64,000 nucleotides of DNA from Bryobacteraceae bacterium (GTDB taxonomy: Bacteria; Acidobacteriota; Terriglobia; Bryobacterales; Bryobacteraceae), in assembly GCA_025055455.1 (NCBI GenBank), contig JANWXD010000002.1, positions 133,808 through 197,807 on the forward strand. The letters are read 5' to 3'. Below, in pieces: positions 55,635 through 64,000 of the stretch. How positions within the stretch are numbered: the first letter of the stretch is position 1; every line of letters starts with the position of its first letter. The notes beneath the pieces were generated by a model. That model saw nothing but the letters and a program-made list of their open reading frames with translations, did not search any database and had not been told where the DNA came from. The position numbers were made by a program, and so were the translations under genes.

Positions 55635-58600
55635 TTAAAACAGCAGCCGCATCGCCAGTTGGAGTTGCCGCGCCGTGCCGGTGCCGATGGTTCGGTTGAG
55701 CCCCGACTGGATGAGTCCGAAACTCGCCGGCGAGCTAATGTTGAGGCCGGGATTTCCGGCTTGGACACGGTTCGTCAGGTTGAAGGACTCGACACGGAAG
55801 ACCAAACTGGTTCCCTCCCTGAGTTGGTTCTCTTTCTGAAGCGCCACGTCAATTTGGAACAAGCCCGGCCCGGTGGCGATGCTGCGTCCGGCGTTGCCCC
55901 AAGTACCTGGTCTCGGCACAGCGAAGGCGGCAGGATTGAGCCAGAGTGCGAAGGAGCGGCCGCCGGGCGGGGTGAGGGGAACGCCCGGCACGATATCGGG
56001 CCGCTGGTTCGACGTGTTGCCATCGGGCACGTCCCGAGAGCTGCGGCTGACGGAAACCGTCAGCATGCGTCCGGTGCGCGCCGTCCAGATGCCGCTCAGC
56101 TGCCAGCCGCCCACGAGCCAGCCCGCAAAGCCACGCATGTTGGCGTAGCGCTGGCCGGGACCGAACGGAAGCTGCCACACCCAGTTGTTGGTGATCGTGT
56201 GGCGGATGTCCTGGGCGCTGTTGCCGCGATCACAATGGCGGCAAGCGACGTTTTGCGGGGCCGCACCTTCTCCGCCCCCTAAGTTGCCGTCGTTGATGGT
56301 GTGCGACCACATATACTCGGTTTGCCACATGAAACCGCGGGTGAAATGCCTCAACAACGACACCTGCAACCCGTGAAAGCTACTGGTGCCGTCGTTGCGC
56401 TTTTCGTCAATGCGGCCAAACGCGGGAAGGGGGCGCTGCCCGGTGACCGGATCAATGACATTGATGAAGGTGCGAGAGAACAGCTTGCGACCCCCGTTGC
56501 CCACGTAACCCACCTGCATGACGAAACTGGCGGGAAGCTGCTGCTGGATGGAGAGACCCCACTGGAGACTGTAAATGTCGCGGCGGTCGCGCTGGAGTGA
56601 GCGCGGCGTGATGCCTTGCGATCGGGCCTGCCCGAGGAACGGTTCCACGGGGAAGGATAAAGTCGGCGCCTCGCGGGCCGTCAATGAGAACCGGTCGGTA
56701 TCGTTATCGAGCGCCGCGTTCACGTCATCGTTCTGCCCGGTTCCGTGGTACACGCCGAATCCCGTCCGAATTACCGTCTTGCCCTTGAAGGCGGCCGGAG
56801 ACCACGCAAGACCGACCCGCGGGTCGAAGTTGTTGCGGTCCGGGAAATACCACGGGGTGCCCGGAGGGCAGAAGCCTCGGCAAGCATACAGATCGAAGAC
56901 TTTCTCCCGGCGGCGAACCTCGTAGGGCACGGTGTAGTACTCGTACCGCAGGCCGAGGTTGGCCGTCAGGTTCGGGCGCAGTTTGACGTCATCCTGGATA
57001 TAGGCCAAGTACCAGGTGCGCCGCGCCCCATGGACTGGAATGCCCGCGGTGATACTCATGCTGTCGGCCGCGTTGCGCACGAAAGCGTCCCGGCTGGCGT
57101 AGCTCAGCGAGACCGCATTCATGGCAGGATCCGCCACGTTGACGTGAATCCGGCGGGCCTCGAACCCGGTCTTCAGCGTGTGCCGGCCGCGCGTGACCGC
57201 CAAATTGTTCAACACCGAATACGACGTGTTCCCTTCGATCAACAGATTGGACTGGCCCAGCGTCATGAAGCCGGGAACGCTGACGCTCTGGGCCAAGGGA
57301 CCATAGTCGAAGCGCCGGATCGGGGAGCGGTTGTAGCCGGCCTTCCATTCATGGATCACCGTGGGAGTGAAAATCCGCTGGTAGTTGAGGACGAAGTTGG
57401 AGGGACGGAAATAGCTGACTTCCCGGTCCACGGCCAGCACGCTTTGCGGCGCTTCGATCAGACCGTCGTCAATGTTGAACCGGCCAAAGATCAAGTTGTT
57501 GTCGTTGAAGCGATGGTCCACCCGGAGGGTGCCGCTGTTTTCGCCCCACTTCTGGCTGCGGGAGACCTCGACCCGATCGATATCCGCGTTGCTGGTGCGG
57601 ACCGTTCCCACCGGGTAGGCCTCCACCACCGGTCGCAAAACGGGGGAAGCTGCCAGCACGCGGGCCCGGAATGCGGCGCTCGGCACATCGTTGCGCAAAA
57701 TCTGGCTGATCCGCTGGCGCAAGCCCTCGAAGCTCGTAAAGAAAAACGTGCGGTTGCGGACGACGGGACCTCCGGCGCTGCCGCCGAACTGATTCAGGCG
57801 GAACGGCTCCTTGCCCAGATCGAACGGGTTACGGGCATCGAACTTGTCGTTGCGCACGAACTCGAACAGGCTGCCGTGAAACTCATTGGTTCCGGACTTC
57901 GAAACCAGGTTGATCTGGGCGCCCGCGCCGGCGCCGGACTCGGCAGAGTATAGCGTCGAGTTCACCCGGAACTCCGCGATGGCCTCCGTGCTAATGATGA
58001 GACGCAAGGCGGCTTCCTGGCGCGGATCCTTGACGCCGGTGGCGTCCAGGCCGTCGTAAGTCCAGTTGTTGTCATCGCGGGCCCGGCCGACAAAACGAAT
58101 GGTTTGCTGACTGCCGTCGCCGGTGTTGATGGCCCCCGGAGCCAGCATCATCAGGCTCGCCCAGTGGCGACCGTTCAACGGGATTTCACGTACTTGGCGG
58201 GCGCCGATGACGGCGCCGACGGTCGGCGCGGCGGTCTCCAGCGGAGTGGCTGCGCTTTCCACATTCACTTGGGTCTCGATCGCGCTGACCTCGAGCTGCA
58301 CGTCCAGGGTGCGAATGTCGCCCACACCTAGGCGCAGGTCCCGGAACGTAACCGTTCGGAACCCCGACAAGGCGACGGTAACGCTGTAGTTGCCAATGGG
58401 CAGGCCAGCCGCCACGTAGGCTCCTGCCTCGTTGGTCTTGATTTGGCGCCGCCAACCCGTGTCCTGGGAGACAATCTCAACCGAGGCGCCAGGGACCACG
58501 GCGCCCGTGGAGTCGGTTACCGTGCCTTGTAGAGTGGCCCGATCCACCTGGGCGTACACTGCTCCCGACAGGAGCAGGAGACCCAGGAGCGCCGGGAGCC

Positions 58601-58655
58601 ACGGCCGGTCCGTGCCTGCGGATGCAGAAGCGAAACCATCGCTTCCCATGATCAT
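55635..58655 (-). CDS. Oar-like TonB-dependent outer-membrane receptor 2
   Basis: A 1006-residue receptor: signal peptide (LPALLGLLLLSGAVYAQ), carboxypeptidase-regulatory domain (about 38-125: GTVTDSTGAVVPGASVEIVS, AGLPIGNYSVTVALSGF), plug (about 140-240: IPLNGRHWASLMMLAPG, TYDGLDATGVKD), then a beta-barrel ending MRLLF. It differs from receptor 1 in length and most of the barrel. Directly upstream of alkaline phosphatase and phytase genes, it could take up phytate or another organophosphate; this is inferred from position only. ATG 58655 follows AGGGG; ATG 58649 is also possible. Confidence 0.87.
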   Translation of the reverse strand: MIMGSDGFASASAGTDRPWLPALLGLLLLSGAVYAQVDRATLQGTVTDSTGAVVPGASVEIVSQDTGWRRQIKTNEAGAYVAAGLPIGNYSVTVALSGFRTVTFRDLRLGVGDIRTLDVQLEVSAIETQVNVESAATPLETAAPTVGAVIGARQVREIPLNGRHWASLMMLAPGAINTGDGSQQTIRFVGRARDDNNWTYDGLDATGVKDPRQEAALRLIISTEAIAEFRVNSTLYSAESGAGAGAQINLVSKSGTNEFHGSLFEFVRNDKFDARNPFDLGKEPFRLNQFGGSAGGPVVRNRTFFFTSFEGLRQRISQILRNDVPSAAFRARVLAASPVLRPVVEAYPVGTVRTSNADIDRVEVSRSQKWGENSGTLRVDHRFNDNNLIFGRFNIDDGLIEAPQSVLAVDREVSYFRPSNFVLNYQRIFTPTVIHEWKAGYNRSPIRRFDYGPLAQSVSVPGFMTLGQSNLLIEGNTSYSVLNNLAVTRGRHTLKTGFEARRIHVNVADPAMNAVSLSYASRDAFVRNAADSMSITAGIPVHGARRTWYLAYIQDDVKLRPNLTANLGLRYEYYTVPYEVRRREKVFDLYACRGFCPPGTPWYFPDRNNFDPRVGLAWSPAAFKGKTVIRTGFGVYHGTGQNDDVNAALDNDTDRFSLTAREAPTLSFPVEPFLGQARSQGITPRSLQRDRRDIYSLQWGLSIQQQLPASFVMQVGYVGNGGRKLFSRTFINVIDPVTGQRPLPAFGRIDEKRNDGTSSFHGLQVSLLRHFTRGFMWQTEYMWSHTINDGNLGGGEGAAPQNVACRHCDRGNSAQDIRHTITNNWVWQLPFGPGQRYANMRGFAGWLVGGWQLSGIWTARTGRMLTVSVSRSSRDVPDGNTSNQRPDIVPGVPLTPPGGRSFALWLNPAAFAVPRPGTWGNAGRSIATGPGLFQIDVALQKENQLREGTSLVFRVESFNLTNRVQAGNPGLNISSPASFGLIQSGLNRTIGTGTARQLQLAMRLLF

Positions 58656-59628
58656 AAAACCCCTAAATCTGATCTAGCTTTCCGTCGAAGTGTAGCCGAG
58701 GACCGGTTTCAACGAAAGTGCGGAACCGTGAACAACTAGTTAATCCGCGCCTCGGCTATGCTGTCACGCCACGGGCGGGGTAGCGATCGTTGCCGGGGTC
58801 CCCTCCCGCGGTAGGTGAGGGACTGGCTTCCCGAGTCAGGAGCCGCGCGAGCCGCTGCACGGTCCTCATCGTTGCAATCCGTGGCACAGTTTCACCGGAG
58901 TCGGTGAAGCGACGGGTGCATTTCTGCTGGCCCGGCTCTTCTCCAAACGACCGCGTCCCCCTCATGCTCAAACGCAGCAGCGCCTTGGCGTGGGAGGACC
59001 TCGAGCACCACAACGGGGTTTTTCTGGGTTCCCCCAAGTTCAACCGGCCACTAATGGATCTGGCGGCCTCCGGAAAATTTGGTGAGCCGCAACCGCGATG
59101 GGGGCCCCGGCGAGTCGAAAGGATATCGGGAGGAATGGGCGAACGAAGCTGAGCTCGCCGAGGATTACGCATCGATACACCGGCTTACCGGCCTCCATGG
59201 GAGAGGCGAGATTCTCATCCTCGGCTCCAGCTCCACGCAGGGTACGTGGGCAGCCGCGCAATACGTTACCGAGCCGGGCCCCGTCAGAGAGCTGACGACG
59301 CGCTCGCCAGTTCGGGGCTTGCGGGCGCTTCCCCCGGCGTATCGAGTCCTGATCCGGGCGAAATTCAAGCAAGACGTTCCCGTCGAAGTCGCGTCCATGG
59401 CTCACCGCTCTCGGCCGCCCCGAGCGCCAGCCGCTCGCTCGATAGAAGGCCCGGGCGGCCCCGCCGGGGCCTGGGAGTCCGCCTGCATGGACTCCTGCAC
59501 GGAGTCTGGCACGTGATGTCCCCGACCTGCGTGCCCCGGAGCACACGGCGGCACCACCGTGGCCGGACGCCACGACGACGGAGTGAGCCGTGAGCGAGCC
59601 GGTTTTGGTACAGCAGGCCACTGGCGTG
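58656..59628. other. 973-bp stretch without a recognisable gene
   Basis: Open frames on both strands give low-complexity Arg/Pro/Gly translations with no family resemblance. The 100 bp next to receptor 2 probably holds its promoter; a 9-bp inverted repeat (58693-58701 with 58750-58758, TAGCCGAGG/CCTCGGCTA) flanks it. At 59473-59506 three short complementary copies of GGAGTC(C) could form alternative hairpins. I see no tRNA, transposase remnant or CRISPR repeat. It may be decayed coding sequence or hold a small RNA. Confidence 0.5.
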
Positions 59629-61440
59629 TCACGGACGAGTAGGCGCCGTCGCCTCAAAATGCTCCCGCAGCCTGCGCGCCATCGCGGTTCCCACCGCCGC
59701 CTTGAGCTCCTCTTCCGAGGCTTGGCGCAGGCGCTCCAGGCTGCCGAAGCTTCGCAGCAGCTTGGCCGCCGTCTTCGGCCCGATGCCCGGAATCTGGTGC
59801 AGCTCGGAGGTCAAGCGCCGTGCTTCGCGTCGTGAACGGTGGAACGAGACCGCGAAGCGGTGCGCTTCGTCGCGGATCTGCTGGATCAAGTGCAGCACTG
59901 GGGAGAACCGGTCGAGCACGACCGGCTCGTCTTCCTGCCCGAGCACGTAGATCCATTCCTCCCGCTTGGCGATGGCCGCCACGGGCTGATTGATGATTCC
60001 CACGGCCTCGAGCGCCTCGGCGGCAGCGTGAAGCTGGCCGATGCCGCCGTCCACCAGCACCAGGTCCGGCATCCGGCCGCCCTCGCTTTTCACGCGCAGG
60101 TAGCGCCGCGTGACCACTTCGCGCATCGCGGCGAAATCGTCGCTGCCTTGCACGCTGCGAATGACGAACTTGCGGTAGTCGGACTTCTTCATGCGGCCGT
60201 CTTCCCAGACCACCATGCTGGCCACCGTGTCCGTGCCTTGGATGTGGGAGATATCGAAGCACTCGATGCGGCGCGGCGGTTGCTCCAACTCGAGAATTTC
60301 CTGCAAGGCCCCGCGAATGGCCTGGGCGGAGGGTTTGAGCACCCGGAACCGCTGCTCGAAGCTTTGACGCGCATTGGTGGCCGCCAGATCCAGCAAGGCT
60401 TTCTTCGGCCCCCGCTGCGGCGTCAGGATCTCGACCTTGCGCCCGCGCCGTTCGGTGAGAACCTCTTCGAGCAGCTCGGCGTCGTCGAACGAGACCGGCA
60501 GATGGATACGGGCCGGAATGTGTTGCTGGTCCCAGTAGAATTGCTTGACCAGGGCGGAAAAGAACTCCTGGAGATCGAATTCCTGCTGGTCTTCCCAGAA
60601 GTACTCGCGGCGGTCCACCACTCGGCCGTTGCGCAGGTGGAAGACGTTGACCGCCACCAGTGGCGGCTCGGCGTAGTAGCCGAAGATGTCGGCGTCGTCA
60701 CCTGCTGCCGCGGCCATCTTCTGCCGCTGCTGGAGTTCTTCGACGGTGGCGAGCAGGTCGCGGAGCGCCGCCGCCTCCTCGAAACGCAGGGCTTGGGAGG
60801 CCTCCTCGATGGAAGCCCGCAGTTGGGTCGCCAGGTCCTTGAGGCGGCCTTCCAGAAAGAGCCGCACGTTGTGCACAGCGCGTGCGTAAGCCTCCTCGGT
60901 CGTCAAGCCCGGAACGCACGGACCGAGACAACGGTGGATGTGGTATTCCAGGCATGGCTGCGCGTGCGGCCGCGTCAGATCCACTTTGCAGGAGGGCACC
61001 TGGAAGCGCCGGTGAATGAAATTCACCACACGGTGCGCCAGATTGCCCGGAAAGTAAGGGCCGTAGTAAGTCGAGCCGTCTTTCTTCAGCCGTCGTGTCA
61101 CGTAAACGCGCGGGTACTTTTCGGCGGTGAGTTGGATGTATGGGTAGGTCTTATCGTCCCGCAGTAGGACGTTGAAGCGCGGCTTCCACTGCTTGATGAG
61201 GTTGTTTTCGAGGGCCATGGCTTCCTTCTCGTTGTCGACGAGAATGAAGTCGATGTCCCGCGCTTCGGCAATCAGCGTCCCTGTTTTGGCGTCCGCCAGC
61301 CGTTCGTCGGAGAAATAGCTCCGCACCCGGGCGCGCAGGTTTTTGGCTTTGCCCACGTACAGCACTTCTCCGGCGGCGTCTTTGTAGAGGTAGACGCCGG
61401 GGGCCGCGGGCAACTGGGCGGCTTTGTCGCGAAGATCCAT
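59629..61440 (-). CDS. uvrC: UvrABC system protein C
   Basis: A 603-residue UvrC of usual length. GIY-YIG nuclease residues 12-90 (PGVYLYKDAAGEVLYVGKAK), UVR helix pair (~200-235, LRASIEEASQALRFEEAAAL), RNase H-like C-terminal nuclease (CFDISHIQGTDTVASMVVWE, VRSVQGSDDFAAMREV-like block, LVLVDGGIGQLHAA), then tandem helix-hairpin-helix (LHQIPGIGPKTAAKLLRSFG). It makes both incisions in nucleotide excision repair. It is divergent from a small TPR gene. mfd is at 1296-4787. Confidence 0.97.
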   Translation of the reverse strand: MDLRDKAAQLPAAPGVYLYKDAAGEVLYVGKAKNLRARVRSYFSDERLADAKTGTLIAEARDIDFILVDNEKEAMALENNLIKQWKPRFNVLLRDDKTYPYIQLTAEKYPRVYVTRRLKKDGSTYYGPYFPGNLAHRVVNFIHRRFQVPSCKVDLTRPHAQPCLEYHIHRCLGPCVPGLTTEEAYARAVHNVRLFLEGRLKDLATQLRASIEEASQALRFEEAAALRDLLATVEELQQRQKMAAAAGDDADIFGYYAEPPLVAVNVFHLRNGRVVDRREYFWEDQQEFDLQEFFSALVKQFYWDQQHIPARIHLPVSFDDAELLEEVLTERRGRKVEILTPQRGPKKALLDLAATNARQSFEQRFRVLKPSAQAIRGALQEILELEQPPRRIECFDISHIQGTDTVASMVVWEDGRMKKSDYRKFVIRSVQGSDDFAAMREVVTRRYLRVKSEGGRMPDLVLVDGGIGQLHAAAEALEAVGIINQPVAAIAKREEWIYVLGQEDEPVVLDRFSPVLHLIQQIRDEAHRFAVSFHRSRREARRLTSELHQIPGIGPKTAAKLLRSFGSLERLRQASEEELKAAVGTAMARRLREHFEATAPTRP

Positions 61441-61498
61441 CGGCGGGGACTACAGTTCCATTGTGCCACCGGCGGCCCGCCGCCGGTATACTTGTAGC

Positions 61499-61888
61499 GT
61501 GCGTCGGATGGCGATCCTCGGATTCTGGGCGGCCTGCTACTTCTGGGCCCAGGAGCCGCCAAAACCGGCGGAACCTCCCGAAGAAGACGAGAGTCTGGCC
61601 CCGAAGGAGTACGCCTTCAACCCGCTCCAAGCAGAACAAGAGCTCAAGGTCGGCAATTTCTATTTCAAAAAAGGCAATTACCGGGCGGCGGCGGCGCGCT
61701 TCGAGGAGGCCACGCGATGGAACCCTGGCTATGCGGAAGCGTATCTGCGCCTAGGAGAGGCGCGGGAAAGAATGAAGGATGCAGCGGGAGCCCGCAAAGC
61801 CTTCGAGAAATACTTGGAACTGGAACCGCACGGCAAGCGCGCCGCGGAGATCCGCAAGAAGCTGGGCTTTCAAGAAGGCAAGTCGTAA
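61499..61888 (+). CDS. small exported TPR protein
   Basis: A 129-residue protein. Starting at GTG 61499 gives MRRMAILGFWAACYFWAQ, a good export signal; ATG 61508 is the alternative. An acidic/Pro segment is followed by two tetratricopeptide repeats (about 45-115: QELKVGNFYFKKGNYRAAAA, AEAYLRLGEARERMKDAAGA). TATACT (61487-61492) ends 6 nt before the GTG, so a transcript could begin right at the start codon. It is 16 nt from the downstream amidohydrolase gene, so the two are probably one operon. The partner protein is unknown. Confidence 0.7.
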   Translation: MRRMAILGFWAACYFWAQEPPKPAEPPEEDESLAPKEYAFNPLQAEQELKVGNFYFKKGNYRAAAARFEEATRWNPGYAEAYLRLGEARERMKDAAGARKAFEKYLELEPHGKRAAEIRKKLGFQEGKS

Positions 61889-61904
61889 CCCGCCGGAGGC
61901 ATCG

Positions 61905-63233
61905 ATGAACCGCGTCGCGTTGGTGACGGTGCTCGCTTGGGTAGCGAGTGCACAGGTCGTGGTGTTCGAAAACGTCAACGTGATCCCCATGGACCGCGAG
62001 CGCATATTGGCGGCGCGGACCGTCCTCGTCCGGGACGGCAGGATCGCGGAAATCGGGCCGGCCAACCGCGTGCGCGCGCCCGAAGGCGCCGTGCGAGTGG
62101 ACGGACGCGGAAAGTATCTGATGCCGGGTTTCGCCGAAATGCACGGCCACCTGCCCGGCCCGGACGTGCCCCGCGAGGTCGTCGAAGACGTCATGTTCCT
62201 GTATGTGGCCAACGGCGTCACCACCGTGCGCGGGATGCTGGGAAATCCCATCCACCTGCAACTGCGCCGCGAAGTGGCCGAGGGCAAGCTGCTCGGCCCC
62301 AGACTCTATGTTGCGGGGCCGGCCTTCGCCGGAGCGAAGCTGACGCCGGAGGAGGCGCGGCAGCGGGTGCGGGAACAGAAAGAGGCCGGTTACGACCTTC
62401 TCAAGGTGCTCGAAGGACTGCGTCCGGAAACCTACGAAGCGATGGCCGCGGAAGCCAAAGCCGTGGGGATCCCCTTTGCGGGCCACGTGCCGGATGAGGT
62501 GGGCTTGCTGCGGTGCCTCGAGGTCGGCCAGAAAAGTATCGATCATTTGGACGGCTATCTGGAGGCGCTCGAAGCCGACGACTCCCCGCTGCGCAACGCC
62601 GATCCGAAAATTCGCCGACGCGATCTAGGTTTGTACTTGGACGAACGGAAGATTCCGGCCTTGGCGGAAGCGACGCGCAAAGCCGGCGCCTGGGTCGTGC
62701 CCACGATGGCGCTCTGGGAGACCTTCAACTCCACCGAAAGCCCCGAGGCCATGGCGCAGCGCGCGGAGCTCCAATTCGTTCCCCGGCAGTGGGTGGAGGG
62801 TTGGGTGAAGCAGAAGACCACGCTGCTGGCCAACTTGAACCCCGAGGCGGGGCGGCGGGTCATCGAGGTCCGCAAGAAGGTCCTCAAGGCGCTGCGCGAC
62901 GCCGGAGTGCGGATCGCCTTTGGGACCGATTCGCCGCAAGTGTTCAGCGTTCCGGGGTTCTCCACGCATCGCGAGATCCCGATCCTGCGCGAGGCGGGCC
63001 TGACGCCGTATGAGATTCTGGTCTCCGGCACGCGCCACGTGGCGGAGTATTTCGGCACGCTGGCCGAGACGGGGACTGTGGAGAGAGGCAAGCGAGCGGA
63101 CCTGATTCTGCTGGAGGCGAATCCCCTGGCGGATCCGGCCAACCTGGCGCGCCGCGCTGGCGTGATGGTGGCGGGCCGCTGGATCCCGGAGACCGAGATC
63201 CAGAAGCGCCTGGCGGCGATGGCGTCGCGCTAG
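61905..63233 (+). CDS. exported metal-dependent amidohydrolase (imidazolonepropionase/prolidase-like)
   Basis: A 442-residue protein with a signal peptide (MNRVALVTVLAWVASAQ) and an amidohydrolase barrel: the HxH pair in PGFAEMHGHLPGPD, a Lys in DLLKVLEGL, His in FAGHVPDEVG and SIDHLDGYLEAL, and Asp in IAFGTDSPQ. Its flanking beta domain is TVLVRDGRIAEIGPAN and GTVERGKRADLILLEANP. Secreted members are often peptidases or imidazolonepropionase-like hydrolases; the substrate is unknown. GGAGG precedes the ATG. Its TAG stop shares bases with the stop of the convergent kinase (CTAG). Confidence 0.87.
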   Translation: MNRVALVTVLAWVASAQVVVFENVNVIPMDRERILAARTVLVRDGRIAEIGPANRVRAPEGAVRVDGRGKYLMPGFAEMHGHLPGPDVPREVVEDVMFLYVANGVTTVRGMLGNPIHLQLRREVAEGKLLGPRLYVAGPAFAGAKLTPEEARQRVREQKEAGYDLLKVLEGLRPETYEAMAAEAKAVGIPFAGHVPDEVGLLRCLEVGQKSIDHLDGYLEALEADDSPLRNADPKIRRRDLGLYLDERKIPALAEATRKAGAWVVPTMALWETFNSTESPEAMAQRAELQFVPRQWVEGWVKQKTTLLANLNPEAGRRVIEVRKKVLKALRDAGVRIAFGTDSPQVFSVPGFSTHREIPILREAGLTPYEILVSGTRHVAEYFGTLAETGTVERGKRADLILLEANPLADPANLARRAGVMVAGRWIPETEIQKRLAAMASR

Positions 63234-64000
63234 TTTGTGGCGCCGTTCGGAACATGTGGCGCCGCCGGAGAAGCGTCCCGCGGCTCCAACGGTAGCCGCA
63301 CATAAAACCGCGCGCCGCGGCCGGGCTCCGATTCGGCCCACATCTCGCCCCCGTGGTCCAGAACCGTTTGCCGCGCCAGCGCTAGGCCCAAACCGAGTCC
63401 CCCCTTCTTGCCGAAGCTGGCAAAAGGTTGGAAGAGCTGATCCCGCACCTCGGGAGCGATGCCGGGGCCTGTGTCTTGCACGCACACGGTGACGGCGCCG
63501 TTGGCCGCCTCCGCCGTGACCCGCACGCAACCTCCAGACGGCATGGCCTCGACGGCGTTGTGCATCAGGTTGAAAAACACCCGCTCCATCCGCGCCCTGG
63601 CCAGCGGCAACTCCAGGGTGTTGGGGACCTGGATTTGCAACTGGATGCCGTGCGCCTGCATGGCCGCCGCCAGGTTTTCGGCGGCGCCTTCGATGACCTC
63701 CACCAAGCGGCACAATTCACGTTCGACGGGCCGGCCTCGCGCGACGTTCATGAGGTCTTGCAACAGTTCTTGAATCCGTCGTGACGCTTTGTACAGACTG
63801 GCGGCGAGCCGCTTGACCTGCGAGGGCGGAAGCTCCGTATCCATCAAGATCTCCGCTGCGCCGTAAATCGCCGCCAGCGGGTTGCGCAGGTCATGCACGA
63901 TGGAACTCGCCAGACGCCCGATGGTGGAAATGCGCTCCTGGCGGATGAGCTCGCGGCGCGCCTCCTGGAGCGACTGGCACATGCTGTTGAATGTGCTGGC
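63230..64000 (-). CDS. sensor histidine kinase, C-terminal part; gene continues past the right edge
   Basis: HisKA (RISTIGRLASSIVHDLRNPL, phospho-His in VHDLRNPL) and HATPase_c (NLMHNAVEAMPSGG, VQDTGPGIAPEV, GGLGLGLALARQTVLDHGG) are complete in the window. An ATG at 63980-63982 is an internal Met, not the start: the frame stays open to the edge and reads STFNSMCQSLQEA, the end of a HAMP domain. The sensor and membrane segments therefore lie outside. The short SSIVHDLRNPL form is typical of NtrB/AtoS-like kinases. If its partner is a sigma-54 activator it would use the rpoN product; this is inference. Confidence 0.88.
   Translation of the reverse strand, partial: ASTFNSMCQSLQEARRELIRQERISTIGRLASSIVHDLRNPLAAIYGAAEILMDTELPPSQVKRLAASLYKASRRIQELLQDLMNVARGRPVERELCRLVEVIEGAAENLAAAMQAHGIQLQIQVPNTLELPLARARMERVFFNLMHNAVEAMPSGGCVRVTAEAANGAVTVCVQDTGPGIAPEVRDQLFQPFASFGKKGGLGLGLALARQTVLDHGGEMWAESEPGRGARFYVRLPLEPRDASPAAPHVPNGATN

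Noticed and set aside
56745-57953. 402-codon plus-strand open frame inside receptor 2
   Set aside because: Antisense to a clear TonB-dependent receptor; no start signal or family resemblance.
59040-59657. 205-codon minus-strand open frame in the gene-free stretch
   Set aside because: It overlaps the end of uvrC, has no SD, and its translation is Arg/Gly/Ala-rich without any recognisable motif.

Overview
The window is one contiguous piece of a high-GC, diderm bacterial chromosome. It most resembles an acidobacterium of the Bryobacter/Solibacter type. The reasons are two very large outer-membrane receptors that begin with a carboxypeptidase-regulatory-like domain (7638-10943 and 55635-58655), FG-GAP and PEGA proteins, secreted esterase, ThuA and phytase genes, a DUF3536-type GH57 enzyme, and LPS-export genes fused in an unusual way. 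The taxonomic call is inference. No rRNA, tRNA, insertion sequence, prophage or CRISPR array was recognised.

Layout. 1-735 (minus): J-domain protein, small unknown, start of anmK. 826-7422 (plus): heptose adenylyltransferase, mfd, SurA-like PPIase, YhaM-like nuclease, BlaI-type repressor. 7541-10943: promoter and Oar-like receptor 1. 11008-17193: TrmO with an extra FmdE-like domain, secreted esterase, PspC, large hybrid histidine kinase, ThuA protein. 17252-24325: a complete-looking his operon (I-G-D-C-HAD-B-H-F-A, no hisE) preceded by what reads as a textbook leader-peptide attenuator. 24348-28012: dnaK-dnaJ-hspR. 28176-33319: secreted/periplasmic unknowns. 33337-37174: divergent glycosyltransferase and GH57 enzyme. 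37203-45529 (minus): pgi-rpiB, then rapZ-hpf-rpoN-lptB-lptCA in the conserved LPS-export/sigma-54 order. 45632-47739: groES-groEL with a strong terminator. 47802-51738: PEGA kinase, recX, ytxH/DUF948 pair, CpsB-like phosphatase. 51908-53383: secreted Memo-AMMECR1 fusion. 53394-58655 (minus): receptor 2, alkaline phosphatase, phytase, probably an organic-phosphate scavenging unit. 58656-59628: no gene. 59629-64000: uvrC, TPR protein, amidohydrolase, and a histidine kinase cut by the right edge.

The strongest candidate for something undescribed is the his leader (17252-17397). It has a 20-codon peptide with three His codons in five positions, four alternating complementary 8-nt segments (GCCCGCCG / CGGCGGGC / GCCCGCCG / CGGCGGGC), and a T-run after the last hairpin. 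These arms allow exactly the 1:2, 2:3 and 3:4 pairings of a classical attenuator. Other points of interest are a shared 10-mer in the dnaK and groES promoters next to an HspR gene, several -10 hexamers so close to start codons that leaderless transcripts are likely, and domain fusions (TrmO-FmdE, Memo-AMMECR1, LptC-LptA).
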